This document shows positions 23,154 to 32,383 of a DNA stretch of 64,000 nt, piece by piece. The notes under the pieces are model-generated. The model was not told the DNA's origin and ran no database searches. It worked only from the letters and a program-made list of their open reading frames with translations. The stretch covers positions 1 through 64,000 of the forward strand of contig OZ251240.1 in the NCBI GenBank assembly GCA_965240325.2, given 5' to 3'. Made by a program: the position numbers and the translations under genes. The first letter of the stretch is position 1, and the number at the start of each line of letters is the position of its first letter. The stretch is from Rebecca billardiae RCC1528 (Eukaryota > Haptophyta).

Positions 23154-25100
23154 TCAGCACTCGGCGCCGCCCTCGGCCGGCTCGGCGTCGCCGGCGTGCA
23201 GCGTGAAGCCGAAGAGGCGCGCGGCCGAGCGCGCCGCGTGCGCGGGCGTGCACAGCAGCAGCCGCAGCCGCACGCGCCGGCCGCGCAGCGCGCCGAGCTC
23301 GGCGGCGGGCTCGCGCCAGCGCGCGCGCGCGCACGCCGAGTCCCCCTCGACGGGCAGCGCGTCGGCGGCGGCGTACCCGCGCAGCGGCCGCCGCGTGTCC
23401 GCGTCGAGCACCTCGACGAGCGCTCGCGCCCCGCCGGCCCCGGCGCGCACGTTGAGCGTGAGCGCGCGCGCGCGCAGCTCAAAGGGCCGCGTGAGCAGCG
23501 CGGCGCACGCGCACGGCGCGCGGCCGCAGCGGGCCGGCGCGCCTTGCACGCGCGCGTCGCAGCCGGGCGTGCGCAGCACGCCGCCGAGGCGGTGCCACCT
23601 CCACGTCGCCGAGCCGATCCGGGGCGCGCTCGCGAAGCGCGCGCGGTGCCTGCTCGTGCGATGCTCGTACAGCAGCGTGTGCGCGCCGCCCGCGTGCACG
23701 AGCTCGGACGCGGCCTGCATGTACCCGATGCGCGCGATGTGCGCGCCCGCCGGCACGAGCTCGGCGTGCGCGTACACGGCGCCCAGGTCGAAGAGGGCGC
23801 CGTCGCGCGAGGTGAGCAGGTACACGCGCGTCGCGTCGGCCGCGGCGCGCTGCCGCGCCGTGCGCGCGTCCTCCTCGCGCAGCGTGGGCCACTCGAGCAG
23901 CGTGAGCAGCCCGACGCGCAGCGCGTCCGGCGCCGCGCCGCCGCACGGCGCGCCCGGCGCGCCCGGCGGCGCGGCGGACGCGGGCAGCTCGGCGACGCCG
24001 AGCGCGTACGCCTGGCGCTGGAAGCGCTCGGCCTTGCCCAGCCGGTCAAAGTACCACTCGCGCAGCGGCTCGAACGCCTTGGGCTCCGCGTCCAGCCCGG
24101 CGCGGTTGGCGTACACGCCCACGCCGCGGATCTCGCGCCAGAAGCCCACGCCCGGCGCCGTGCCAAACGACGCGCGGCGCACGAGGCGGTACGCGCAGTC
24201 GGGCTCGGACCAGCGCACGCAGTTGGACGAGTCGGCGTGGTACGCGCACGCCGCGCCGCAGCAATGCGGCAGGTCCGAGCAGTTCGCGCCCGGCGGCACC
24301 GCGCGCGGCCCGCCGGCGAGCGGCGCAAAGGCGGTCGGCGCGTCCTCGGGCGCGCTCGCCACGCACGCCGACTCGGCGTCGTTGGCGCAGTCGTAGCCGA
24401 GGAGCAGCCGGCGGCGGCGCGGGTCGTGCGTGACGCACACGTTGTCCGTGAGCACGCCGCCCGCCGAGACGTTGCCCAGCGCCGTCGACCAGCGCGACCA
24501 GTTGCGCCCGTCGGCCGAGGCCATGTGCAGGCCCATCCACTCGCCGTACCACAGGTGCCACTCGCCGCGCAGCAGCAGCGCGGAGCCGTAGAAGCCGCCC
24601 GTGTCCTGCTTGCGCACGCGCCGCAGCGCGCGCACCGTGGCGTACGGCGCGCGCCGCCGCGCATCGGGCACGACCACGCGGAGGCGCGGCGCCTCGAGGT
24701 CGCGCGAGGCGCACGCGTGGCCGCCCAGCGCGTGCTCGTCGAGCAGCAGCTGCGCCTCGCCCGCCGCCGGCGCGAAGGGGAGGCGGTGCAGCGAGGCGCG
24801 GTGGGCGCGCTCAAAGCACGCGGTGCACCGGCGCATGTGCGACGTGTCGACCGCGTGCCCCGGCGGCTCGGGCTGCTGGTCGCGCTCGAAGCGCACGGCG
24901 CCGGCGGCGATCGCCTCGCGCAGCGACGCGTCCGCGCGCTCGTCCGCGGCCGCGCTCGGCGGCCAGTGCGGCACGGCGTGCTCGGCCGCGTCGAGCCAGC
25001 GCGCGGTCAGGCCGTCCGCGCGCCCCGCGACGCCGGCGGGCCGCGCGAGCGCGCCGGCGAGCGCGCCGACGGCGACGGCGGCGAGCGCGCGCGCCAGCAT
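23154..25100 (-). CDS. Secreted five-bladed beta-propeller, glycoside hydrolase-like
   Basis: A 648-residue intronless protein. It begins with a signal peptide (MLARALAAVAVGALAGALA). The middle has propeller-blade motifs of the GH32/43/62-like superfamily, for example GFYGSALLLRGEWHLWYGEW followed by MASADGRNWSRWSTALGNVS, and many Cys residues that suggest an extracellular protein. The last 120 residues form a beta-rich module (LTLNVRAGAGGARALVEVLD ... GALRGRRVRLRLLL). In bacterial, often planctomycete, proteins this module follows such propellers. The likely role is binding or cleaving extracellular polysaccharide; I cannot name the substrate and did not identify the acidic catalytic residues with confidence. 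The lack of introns and the bacterial-like layout would fit an old gene transfer, although codon use matches its neighbours. Confidence 0.8.
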   Translation of the reverse strand: MLARALAAVAVGALAGALARPAGVAGRADGLTARWLDAAEHAVPHWPPSAAADERADASLREAIAAGAVRFERDQQPEPPGHAVDTSHMRRCTACFERAHRASLHRLPFAPAAGEAQLLLDEHALGGHACASRDLEAPRLRVVVPDARRRAPYATVRALRRVRKQDTGGFYGSALLLRGEWHLWYGEWMGLHMASADGRNWSRWSTALGNVSAGGVLTDNVCVTHDPRRRRLLLGYDCANDAESACVASAPEDAPTAFAPLAGGPRAVPPGANCSDLPHCCGAACAYHADSSNCVRWSEPDCAYRLVRRASFGTAPGVGFWREIRGVGVYANRAGLDAEPKAFEPLREWYFDRLGKAERFQRQAYALGVAELPASAAPPGAPGAPCGGAAPDALRVGLLTLLEWPTLREEDARTARQRAAADATRVYLLTSRDGALFDLGAVYAHAELVPAGAHIARIGYMQAASELVHAGGAHTLLYEHRTSRHRARFASAPRIGSATWRWHRLGGVLRTPGCDARVQGAPARCGRAPCACAALLTRPFELRARALTLNVRAGAGGARALVEVLDADTRRPLRGYAAADALPVEGDSACARARWREPAAELGALRGRRVRLRLLLCTPAHAARSAARLFGFTLHAGDAEPAEGGAEC

Positions 25101-25187
25101 GCCGCCCGCGGCACGGGCAGGAAGCGCTGCCCTCCGCGCCGATCAATCGATTACTACTCGTACTCGTCGTCGAATATGATTATTATG
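25101..25187. other. Short 5' flank with the TTATG target site
   Basis: Upstream region of the propeller gene, ending in TTATG (25183-25187). The same five bases recur at 26685-26689 and 27314-27318, at the ends of the two abutting elements. Confidence 0.7.
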
Positions 25188-25332
25188 GTTGTATAACCGC
25201 TCGGTTATGCGGGTATAACTCACCGGTAGCCCTCATGAGGGCGGGCTGGCAGCCCGGGTCCGGCTGCCCGAAGGTTTTCCGGTCGTCAAGCCGAGCCAGG
25301 CCCGGACAGGGGGTGGGCGCGGATCCGCGCAG

Positions 25333-25560
25333 TAGCTTGGCAAGCGATGCGCCTCTCTGCGCGCGCTCGCTGGCTGCATCCGCGGCTCGGCGGCCGGCGT
25401 GGCTGCTGGGTCACCGCGGCGCTGGTGGCTGCCCCTCCTCTGGGAGTAGCTTGGCAAGCGATGCGCCTCTCTGCGCGCGCTCGCTGGCTGCATCCGCGGC
25501 TCGGCGGCCGGCGTGGCTGCTGGGTCACCGCGGCGCTGGTGGCTGCCCCTCCTCTGGGAG
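25333..25560. repeat. 114-bp tandem duplication
   Basis: TAGCTTGGCAAGCGATGCGC begins at 25333 and at 25447, and the two 114-base copies are essentially identical. The short copy of the mobile element (26690-27313) has this unit only once, so the second unit was added in, or lost from, one element. Confidence 0.95.
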
Positions 25561-25712
25561 TTGTTTCTTCCAGGTGCGTGTGCGTCGGCGGTAGGCCGCC
25601 CTCAGCCCTCGCTCTCTCCACTCGTGCACCTGCCCTGCTTGCTGCCAACGCGCGATCGGGCTGTCTGTCGCTTCTGCTCGCTGCGAGGGCACCTCGGACC
25701 CCTCCGGGTGCT

Positions 25713-26032
25713 CTCTGCTTTCGATGGGGGCGCCTCGGAACCGCTTCGAGGCGTCCCCGTCTGCAATCGTCCCATGCTCTGCTTTCGATGGGGGCGCCTC
25801 GGAACCGCTTCGGGGCGTCCCCGTCTGCAATCTTCTCATGCTCTGCTTTCGATGGGGGCGCCTCGGAACCGCTTCGGGGCGTCCCCGTCTGCAATCTTCT
25901 CATGCTCTGCTTTCGATGGGGGCGCCTCGGAACCGCTTCGAGGCGTCCCCGTCTGCAATCTCCGCATGCTCTGCTTTCGATGGGGGCGCCTCGGAACCGC
26001 TCCCAGGCGTCCCCGTCTGCAATCTTCTCACG
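25713..26032. repeat. Five 64-bp tandem repeats
   Basis: CTCTGCTTTCGATGGGGGCG begins at 25713, 25777, 25841, 25905 and 25969. Each unit contains GGGGGCGCCTC and GAGGCGTCCCC-type arms (GGGGCGTCCCC in two units, CAGGCGTCCCC in the last) and so can form a hairpin. The repeat is absent from the short element copy. Confidence 0.95.
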
Positions 26033-26689
26033 CTTCGCAGTCTCGCTTGCCTTCATCGCCTGGCGGGTGGGTGCTGCTCTCTCCTTCTCTGCAGCCTCCT
26101 CTGCAGTCTGCAGTGCACTGCTGTGTGTGGGGATGCGACCTGCTACCTTATCTGACGCTACGCGTGCGCGTGCGTGTCTCGCGCCTGCTTCCCGCCTGCG
26201 CCGCCGCCGCCGCGCATGTCTTTGTGCCTACTCGTCGCACTTACCGTCGGGTTCGTCCTCACACAATCCTGCGGGGAGCCCCTCTGGGCCTCGGCCGCCT
26301 TCGGTCCTCGCGCTACCCCTTCGGCGGCCTCGGCCTCTTCGGGCCCCCGGCCACCACCCCTACGGGGTGTGGCATTCCACACCTCCTTCTGGGTGGAGGC
26401 CCTCGAGGCCTCTGCCCCCTGCGGCGCCGCGCTCGGCCCAAACTTGCGTTGGGGGAGGGCGTCGGCTGCCAGCGCCTGCGGTCTATCTACGTGCTCCATC
26501 GAGTACTTCCTCTTCGGCGTCTAGGCGGTCGGCTCCTGTCGGCGTAGTTGCTCGAATGCATCGGCGAGTCCTTTCTGGTCGGCGTCGCATCCTGGACGGC
26601 TTCGGGGGTGTGACCTAGTCACCTCACGCGTTTATCAACGCGGCCCCCACCTCAATCTACTCTCATGTGGGTCTACCGAGTGAGTTATG

Positions 26690-27313
26690 GTTGTATAACC
26701 GCTCGGTTATGCGGGTATAACTCACCGGTAGCCCTCATGAGGGCGGGCTGGCAGCCCGGGTCCGGCTGCCCGAAGGTTTTCCGGTCGTCAAGCCGAGCCA
26801 GGCCCGGACAGGGGGTGGGCGCGGATCCGCGCAGTAGCTTGGCAAGCGATGCGCCTCTCTGCGCGCGCTCGCTGGCTGCATCCGCGGCTCGGCGGCCGGC
26901 GTGGCTGCTGGGTCACCGCGGCGCTGGTGGCTGCCCCTCCTCTGGGAGTTGTTTCTCCCTGCCCTCCCACCCGGCTGGTTGCTGGGTGGGCATGGCCTGG
27001 GTGCGCGCGGTGTCGGGGGGGGTGGAGGCCCTCGAGGCCTCTGCCCCCTGCGGCGCCGCGCTCGGCCCAAACTTGCGTTGGGGGAGGGCGTCGGCTGCCA
27101 GCGCCTGCGGTCTATCTACGTGCTCCATCGAGTACTTCCTCTTCGGCGTCTAGGCGGTCGGCTTCTGTCGGCGTAGTTGCTCGAATGCATCGGCGAGTCC
27201 TTTCTGGTCGGCGTCGCATCCTGGACGGCTTCGGGGGTGTGACCTAGTCACCTCACGCGTTTATCAACGCGGCCCCCACCTCAATCTACTCTCATGTGGG
27301 TCTACCGAGTGAG
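26690..27313. mobile_element. Non-autonomous mobile element, short (internally deleted) copy
   Basis: 624 bases, with the same first about 260 and last about 290 bases as the long copy but most of the middle missing. It abuts the long copy with one shared TTATG between them and another TTATG on its right (27314-27318). The arrangement TTATG-element-TTATG-element-TTATG suggests either insertion of one element into the target duplication of the other, or unequal exchange. Confidence 0.78.
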
Positions 27314-27318
27314 TTATG

Positions 27319-28051
27319 ATAAGGGGGCCAAGTCTCACCGACGCGTACGGTAGCAGCCAGCCAGCCAGTAGTTATTTATTTAACCTAGGCGCCCAGGTTG
27401 TACTTTGATACACGGTAGTACAGTTTACTAAGAATAAGAGACGCACACAGCTCAGGCAGGCGACAGTAGGCGCGAAAAACGATCGATGATCCGCCGCCCT
27501 TGACCCTTCTCGCGCCGAGCTCTTCATCAGCATGTCCGCCGTCCGTCAACGACGTGAGTGGAGGGCCGTCGACGCCGAGTCGTCGCCGCCGAGCGCCTCT
27601 GCATGGTCGTACACTCCCCTGAGGGGGTAAACACAGTCCGGGCGCGACGTCATCTCATCACCTGCGCGCGAAATGCGCCCGGCGATGGCAGCGCCCGTGC
27701 AGGCGGCGGATGCGCTTCCGGGCGGCCGTGCTTCACGCCGGTCAGTCACCGTAACTCGTCGGCTGGCGCAGAGCGGGCATTGGGTGGAGTGCACCCGCTC
27801 GCTGTCCGGTGCACTTGCCGGCCGTTCATGCCCTGCGCCGGACGCGCCTCCCCCCGACGCCCGCCGGCATCGAGCGCCGCAGCAGGCCGGGTGCACGCCG
27901 CTCTGGGCGGCTGCTTTGCTCGCCAAGCGCCGCCATCGTGCGTGCTCTGGTGCGGCTCGCCGCTCGCGAGCGCGTTTGTGATCGACATTCGAGTCCCCCG
28001 TCCCTTTTCAATTCGATCGCGGCGGCCGCCGCCGCCGTCGCGCGCGCCACG
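27319..28051. other. Intergenic stretch upstream of the LRR/TIR-like gene
   Basis: No gene supported. It carries the fifth dispersed repeat copy (27419-27463). The long frame that continues upstream of 28052 loses any family character, so I place the start codon at 28052. Confidence 0.55.
27419..27463 (+). repeat. Dispersed repeat, copy 5
   Basis: Begins ACAGTTTACTAAGAATAAGA and ends CAGGCAGGCGA, with the same core as the copies near 0.7, 2.3, 2.4 and 7.9 kb. Confidence 0.85.
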
Positions 28052-30688
28052 ATGTCCACCTGGTCCGACGACACCTTCGAGCGGTGCCACTCGGGTCAGC
28101 GCCGGCCGCTGTCGGCGCGCAACGTCGGCGCGTGCGACGGGCTGCTCGGGTTCGAGTCGCTGACGGGCACGATCCCGACCGAGGTGGGCGCGCTGCGCGC
28201 GCTCTCGATCCTCGAGCTGCGCGGCAACGCGCTGTCGGGCTCGGTGCCGACCGAGCTCGGGCTGCTCACCGCGCTCGTCGCGCTCGACGTCTCGCGGAAC
28301 GCGCTGACGGGCGCGGTGCCCACCGAGCTCGCGGCGCTGCCCTTCGCCCTCGTCGACGCCGCCGCGACCGACCCGTCCGCGCCGCCCGCGTGCGCGCTCA
28401 CCTCCGACTTTGCCTTCTCGGTCTCGAACCGGTTCGCCCACCCGGCGCCCGCCGCGGTCGCCGCGCAGTGCGTCGTGCTGCTCGACGGCTGGCTCGCGCT
28501 CGCCGGCGCGTACGGCGCGTTCAGCCTGGCCGTGCTCGCCCTCCTCGCCGTCGCGCTGCGCTCGCGCATCTCGGTCGGCGTCGCGCGCACGGCGCGGGCG
28601 GCGCACGCAAAGGCGGCGGCCGCGGCCGGCGGCGTCGACGCCGAGGCGGCGCCGCGCGGCGCCGCGCTGCGCGCGCTCGAGCTGCCCGGGCTGGTGCGCC
28701 CGCCCGAGCAGGCCGAGGCGCCGCCGCCGCGCGCGCTCGCGCCGCTCGCGCCGTACGGCGCGAACCGCGCGTCCGCGCCCGGCGTGCTCGTGAGCGTGCC
28801 GGGCGCGCTCGCGGCGCTCGACGCGCTCGAGCGCGGCCAGCCGCCCGCCGACGCCGCGCGGCGCGCGCGGCCGCGGCTCGCGCTCGCGCGGCCGGGCGAT
28901 CCGCCCGAGGCGGCGGGCTTCGCGATGGTGAGCTACGCCTCGGCGCTGCTGCGCGACGCGCCCGGCCGCGCCGCGCTCCGCGCCGCGCTGCGCGCGGCGG
29001 CGGGCCGCGGGTACTCGCGGCTGTGGTGGGACTGGCTCGTGATCGACGTCGACGACGCGGCCGGCCGGCCGTACGTGCAGGCGCAGTTCGAGGCGGCGAT
29101 GCACTGGGCGTCGGCGAGCGCGCACGTGGTGCTCGTCGTGTGGCCCACCGTCCCCGCCGCGCGCGCGTACCTGCAGCGGCCGTGGTGCTGCTCCGAGCTC
29201 GCGACCGCCGCGCGGCGGCGCGTGGCGTGCGCGCTCGTGGGCGACGAGGGCGCGCTGTACAAGGACCCGCGCGCGGACGGCGCGCAGCGCGCGGCGGCGG
29301 CGCTGCTCGGCTGGGGCTGGCTCGCGTCGCTCGTCGTGGTCGCGCTCGGCGTCGCCTCCGCCGTCGACGCCTCGCCGCTCGGCCGCGCCGACTCGCAGCG
29401 CGCGCTCTCGCTGCGCACGGTGCTGAGCGTCGCGCCGCCCGCGCTGTACGTGTACGCGAGCGCGGCGCTCGCCGCGCTCGCGCGCCAGTGGCTCGAGGCG
29501 CGGCACGCGCTGTCGTCGCACGCGTACGGCTTCCCGGCGAACGCGCTGGCGTTCCTGCACGACCCGCCCCGCCCGCGCCCGCGCGGCGCCGTCGCGCGCT
29601 GCCTGCGCGGGCCGCGCGAGGACGACGCGGCGCGCGCGGCGACGCGCGCGGCCGAGGCGCTCGTGCGCGCGCTGCGCACGGCCGGCCACCTGCGCGCGCC
29701 CATGTACGACGTGGGCGACGCGCCCGTGTGCGCGGCGGTGCTCGGCGTGCGCCCCGCGCCCTTCGTCTTCGACCAGGCGCTGCTCAAGCTCCTCGCCCCC
29801 GGGCGCGGCGCCGACTTCTCGCCCGCCGCGCTCGCGGCCGCGTTTGCCGTGCGCGGCGCGCCGCACCGCGCCATCGACGGCGGCCGCGCGTCGTGGCTCA
29901 GCGGCGAGCTCGCGACCAGCGCGCAGTGGGCGGCGGTGCCCGCGGTCTCGCCCGAGTACGCCGCGCCGCTCGCGCTCTGCGCCTCGCGCCTCGCGCCGCG
30001 CGACGCCGCCGACGCCGACGGCGACGCGGCGCGGCGCGGCTGCTGCGGGCGCGCGCGGCCGGTGGTGCTGGCGCGCGCGCTGCTGGTCGGGCCGGCGCTG
30101 CAGGGCGCGCTGCTCGGCCACGGGCTGCTGCTCATGGCGCTGGCGGGGCTCGCGCTCGGGCTGACGGTGGGGCTGCACCCGGGCGGCGGCTGCCCCTTCA
30201 TCGGCTGCGAGCCGGGCGAGCGCGACCCGCCGCCCGCCGGCGGCGCGATCGCGTCGCTGGCCGCGTGCCTCGCGCTCGAGCACGCGCTCGCCGCCGCGCC
30301 CGCGGCCGCGCTCGCGAGCGGCCGGTGGACGCTCGTCGGCACCGCGCCCGGCTCGGCGCGCGCGCCCGGGCTGCACCTGCTGCTGCTCGCGCACCTGCTC
30401 GCGTGCACGATCTTCGGCCTCGCCGCGCTGCCGCAGGCGCTGCTGTACGACGGCTGGCGCCTCGGCGCGGGCGTCGCGCTGGGCGCGTACGCGCTGCTCT
30501 GGCTGCCCGTGCTCGCGCTCGGCGCGCTGCTCGAGGCGCCCGCGACGCTCGCGCAGCTGCTGCTCTGCGCGCCGTGCCGCGGCGTCGCCGCCGCGCTCGA
30601 GTTCCACTTCCTCCGCGCCGCGCTGCGCGTCGGCTACCCGTCCGGCGCGTGGCTGCTGCGCGTGGTGCGCTCGCGCACCGTGTCCTGA
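28052..30688 (+). CDS. LRR plus TIR-like multi-pass membrane protein
   Basis: 878 residues, one exon, starting MSTWSDDTFERC. Residues about 40-100 are plant-type leucine-rich repeats (GTIPTEVGALRALSILELRG, NALSGSVPTELGLLTAL). A membrane span follows near 145-172. Residues about 285-400 resemble a TIR-like fold: AMVSYAS, then WWDWLVIDV, then a stretch ending YLQRPWCCSELATAA, matching the strand, acidic and (W)C..EL pattern of TIR-like domains. The C-terminal half has at least five more hydrophobic spans. A second protein of this general type (TIR-like motifs plus many spans) is encoded at 51,405-53,105. A recognition or signalling receptor is inferred. Whether it has NADase activity cannot be said, because the catalytic Glu is not clear. 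Confidence 0.75.
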   Translation: MSTWSDDTFERCHSGQRRPLSARNVGACDGLLGFESLTGTIPTEVGALRALSILELRGNALSGSVPTELGLLTALVALDVSRNALTGAVPTELAALPFALVDAAATDPSAPPACALTSDFAFSVSNRFAHPAPAAVAAQCVVLLDGWLALAGAYGAFSLAVLALLAVALRSRISVGVARTARAAHAKAAAAAGGVDAEAAPRGAALRALELPGLVRPPEQAEAPPPRALAPLAPYGANRASAPGVLVSVPGALAALDALERGQPPADAARRARPRLALARPGDPPEAAGFAMVSYASALLRDAPGRAALRAALRAAAGRGYSRLWWDWLVIDVDDAAGRPYVQAQFEAAMHWASASAHVVLVVWPTVPAARAYLQRPWCCSELATAARRRVACALVGDEGALYKDPRADGAQRAAAALLGWGWLASLVVVALGVASAVDASPLGRADSQRALSLRTVLSVAPPALYVYASAALAALARQWLEARHALSSHAYGFPANALAFLHDPPRPRPRGAVARCLRGPREDDAARAATRAAEALVRALRTAGHLRAPMYDVGDAPVCAAVLGVRPAPFVFDQALLKLLAPGRGADFSPAALAAAFAVRGAPHRAIDGGRASWLSGELATSAQWAAVPAVSPEYAAPLALCASRLAPRDAADADGDAARRGCCGRARPVVLARALLVGPALQGALLGHGLLLMALAGLALGLTVGLHPGGGCPFIGCEPGERDPPPAGGAIASLAACLALEHALAAAPAAALASGRWTLVGTAPGSARAPGLHLLLLAHLLACTIFGLAALPQALLYDGWRLGAGVALGAYALLWLPVLALGALLEAPATLAQLLLCAPCRGVAAALEFHFLRAALRVGYPSGAWLLRVVRSRTVS

Positions 30689-31096
30689 TATCGGCGGCCG
30701 GTCCGGCCCGATGGCTTATTGGCTATGATGGCCTGATGATGGTCCCATCAGGCCCGCCAGTGGCGCCAGTCGCAGCAGTTTCAAAGTATACATCAATCTG
30801 CTACTGCTGCTGGCGCGCTGTGAGACCGTCAGCACGGTAGCGTATATATAGGCCGATCCGAGCAGCATCAATCATCATCACGCTGATGCAATTTGACTCA
30901 GTGCAAAGCCACGCGACTGCTGCGTACGACTCTGATCAACATACTGGCTCCGCCGAGGCGGTATACGTCAGCCGATCCGCCCGACGATGCGCTTGGCAGC
31001 TGCTTGGCTGCCTAACGGCAACGCCATTCGGGCGGCCAGCATGTGGCAGCGCCGTGCAGAACAATGTGACTCCGGCCAGGCATGCGGCACCAGGGC
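30689..31096. other. Intergenic, 3' flanks of two converging genes
   Basis: 408 bases between the stop codons of the LRR/TIR-like gene (+) and the Hint gene (-). It contains one clear hairpin (30730-30754) and is otherwise featureless. Confidence 0.6.
30730..30754. other. Hairpin 41 bases after a stop codon
   Basis: GGCCTGATG, a 7-base loop, then CATCAGGCC: nine perfect pairs in the presumed 3' untranslated region of the LRR/TIR-like gene. A possible 3'-end or stability element; function not shown. Confidence 0.5.
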
Positions 31097-32383
31097 CTAG
31101 CCCGACGCGGCGGCCAGTACCGCGTGCATCGAGTCGGCCCCGAGCGCGCCCAGGGCGGACATGGCCGCGCCGGACACGGCCGCTGCGCCGGCGCTCGCGA
31201 GCCAGACGTGCGCAATGCCGATCGCGAGCGTGCGGCGCAGTGCGCACGACGGCGGCAGCGAGGCAAAGGTCGTCGCGTCCACCGCCTTCTTGAGCGACAC
31301 GAGCGTGCCCGGGCCAGCGAGCGCGTACGGGTTGAAGCCGCCCGACTCAGTGCGCTCCACGATCGCCATCACGCGCTCGAGGAACGCCGGGTCGAGCGCG
31401 TACAGCGCGCGCAGCGGTGCGGCGAGGAGGTGGGTGAGCCCGTTCACGACCGTGCCCGAGCGGAGCGCGGCCGGCAGCGCGCGAGCCAGCAGCTTCGTGT
31501 AGGACGAGGCGACGACGCCGTTGACGACGATATCTCCGTGGAGGGTGAGCGGCGCGTGCAGGCCAGCCTTGAAGACGGCGCTCGTCGCCGTCACGAGCGC
31601 GTCCGCACACGCCGCCGCCTCCTCCGCGACGCGCATCCGCATCCCGGCGCGGAGGTCGCGCGCAGCGACGTACGCGCCGTCGGCGAGCGCGTAGTGGTCT
31701 TCCGTGAGCTCGAGGACGTGGCCGGACGCGAGCTCGACGCGCACCATCTCGTGCAGCGCACCCGCGCGCGTGTCGTCATGCGCGACGGCGTACACGGCCG
31801 AGAACGTCCCGCTGCCGTCCACCAGGACTTGGTCGCCGACGGCAAGCTCGTCCATGCGCTTGGGCCCAGCAGGCGTGGTCACGGTCGCGTCCGCCGGGAA
31901 GCAGCCGTCATTCTCAATGCATTGGCGATACGTCTCCCCTGTTTCGTCGTCGGTGATCCTGTTGCTGCACACCAAGTCGCCGCAGCACTGGCCGTCTCGT
32001 TTGCAGCCGCGCTCCAACTCCCCGATGCAATTCGGCGACGGCGGCGGCGATGGCGGCGGCGGCGGCGATGGCGACGGCGGCGATGGCGGCGGCGATGGCG
32101 ATGGCGGCGGCGATGGCGGCGGCGATGGCGGTGGCGAGCCCTCCGGTGGAGGCGGTGACGGCGGCGGTGCCGGTGACTGCGGCGGCGGAGGCGACGGCGG
32201 CGGCGACGGCGTCGGCGGAGGCGACGGCGGCGGAGACGGAGACGGATCGACCCCCGGGCAGCACGACGGAGCGCAGCCGCAGATGCTATCGTTCGGGGGG
32301 GCGCAGCAGGAGATGGCGGATGCTCCACCCATTGACAGGAGGAAGGCGACCGCCTGGAGCGCGCGCCGAGGCGTTGCCGTCAT
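31097..32383 (-). CDS. Secreted Hint (hedgehog/intein) domain protein with Ser-Pro linker
   Basis: 428 residues from the ATG at 32383, placed so that the protein starts with a signal peptide (MTATPRRALQAVAFLLSMGG). Next come a Cys-rich patch (SCCAPP...CGCAPSCCPG), a Ser-Pro linker of about 70 residues, and a second Cys cluster ending ERGCKRDGQCCGDLVC. A Hint domain follows: CFPADATVTTPAG (splice-junction Cys), the block LELTEDHYALADG with the TxxH-type Asp-His, and GDIVVNGVVASSYT, which matches the C-terminal block of hedgehog autoprocessing domains (VVDGVLAS-C/S-Y). The last 120 residues have no recognised domain. In hedgehog the domain cleaves itself and attaches a sterol to the released N-terminal part; here the released part would be a short Cys- and Pro-rich secreted module. 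The GDxxL motif and block order make the family call strong. Confidence 0.87.
   Translation of the reverse strand: MTATPRRALQAVAFLLSMGGASAISCCAPPNDSICGCAPSCCPGVDPSPSPPPSPPPTPSPPPSPPPPQSPAPPPSPPPPEGSPPPSPPPSPPPSPSPPPSPPSPSPPPPPSPPPSPNCIGELERGCKRDGQCCGDLVCSNRITDDETGETYRQCIENDGCFPADATVTTPAGPKRMDELAVGDQVLVDGSGTFSAVYAVAHDDTRAGALHEMVRVELASGHVLELTEDHYALADGAYVAARDLRAGMRMRVAEEAAACADALVTATSAVFKAGLHAPLTLHGDIVVNGVVASSYTKLLARALPAALRSGTVVNGLTHLLAAPLRALYALDPAFLERVMAIVERTESGGFNPYALAGPGTLVSLKKAVDATTFASLPPSCALRRTLAIGIAHVWLASAGAAAVSGAAMSALGALGADSMHAVLAAASG

Larger units (their letters stand above)
25188..26684. mobile_element. Non-autonomous mobile element, long copy
   Basis: 1,497 bases, starting GTTGTATAACCGCTCGGTTA and ending GGGTCTACCGAGTGAG. 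TTATG lies on both sides. Near the left end is a palindrome ATAACCG-CT-CGGTTAT. It is followed by ATAACTCACCGGTAGCCC, whose reverse complement nearly matches the right end read together with its TTAT flank (ATAACTCACTCGGTAGACCC), so imperfect inverted termini exist. Inside are a 114-base duplication and five 64-base repeats. No transposase is visible. Frames across it are Arg/Ser/Pro/Leu-rich and not family-like. Confidence 0.75.
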
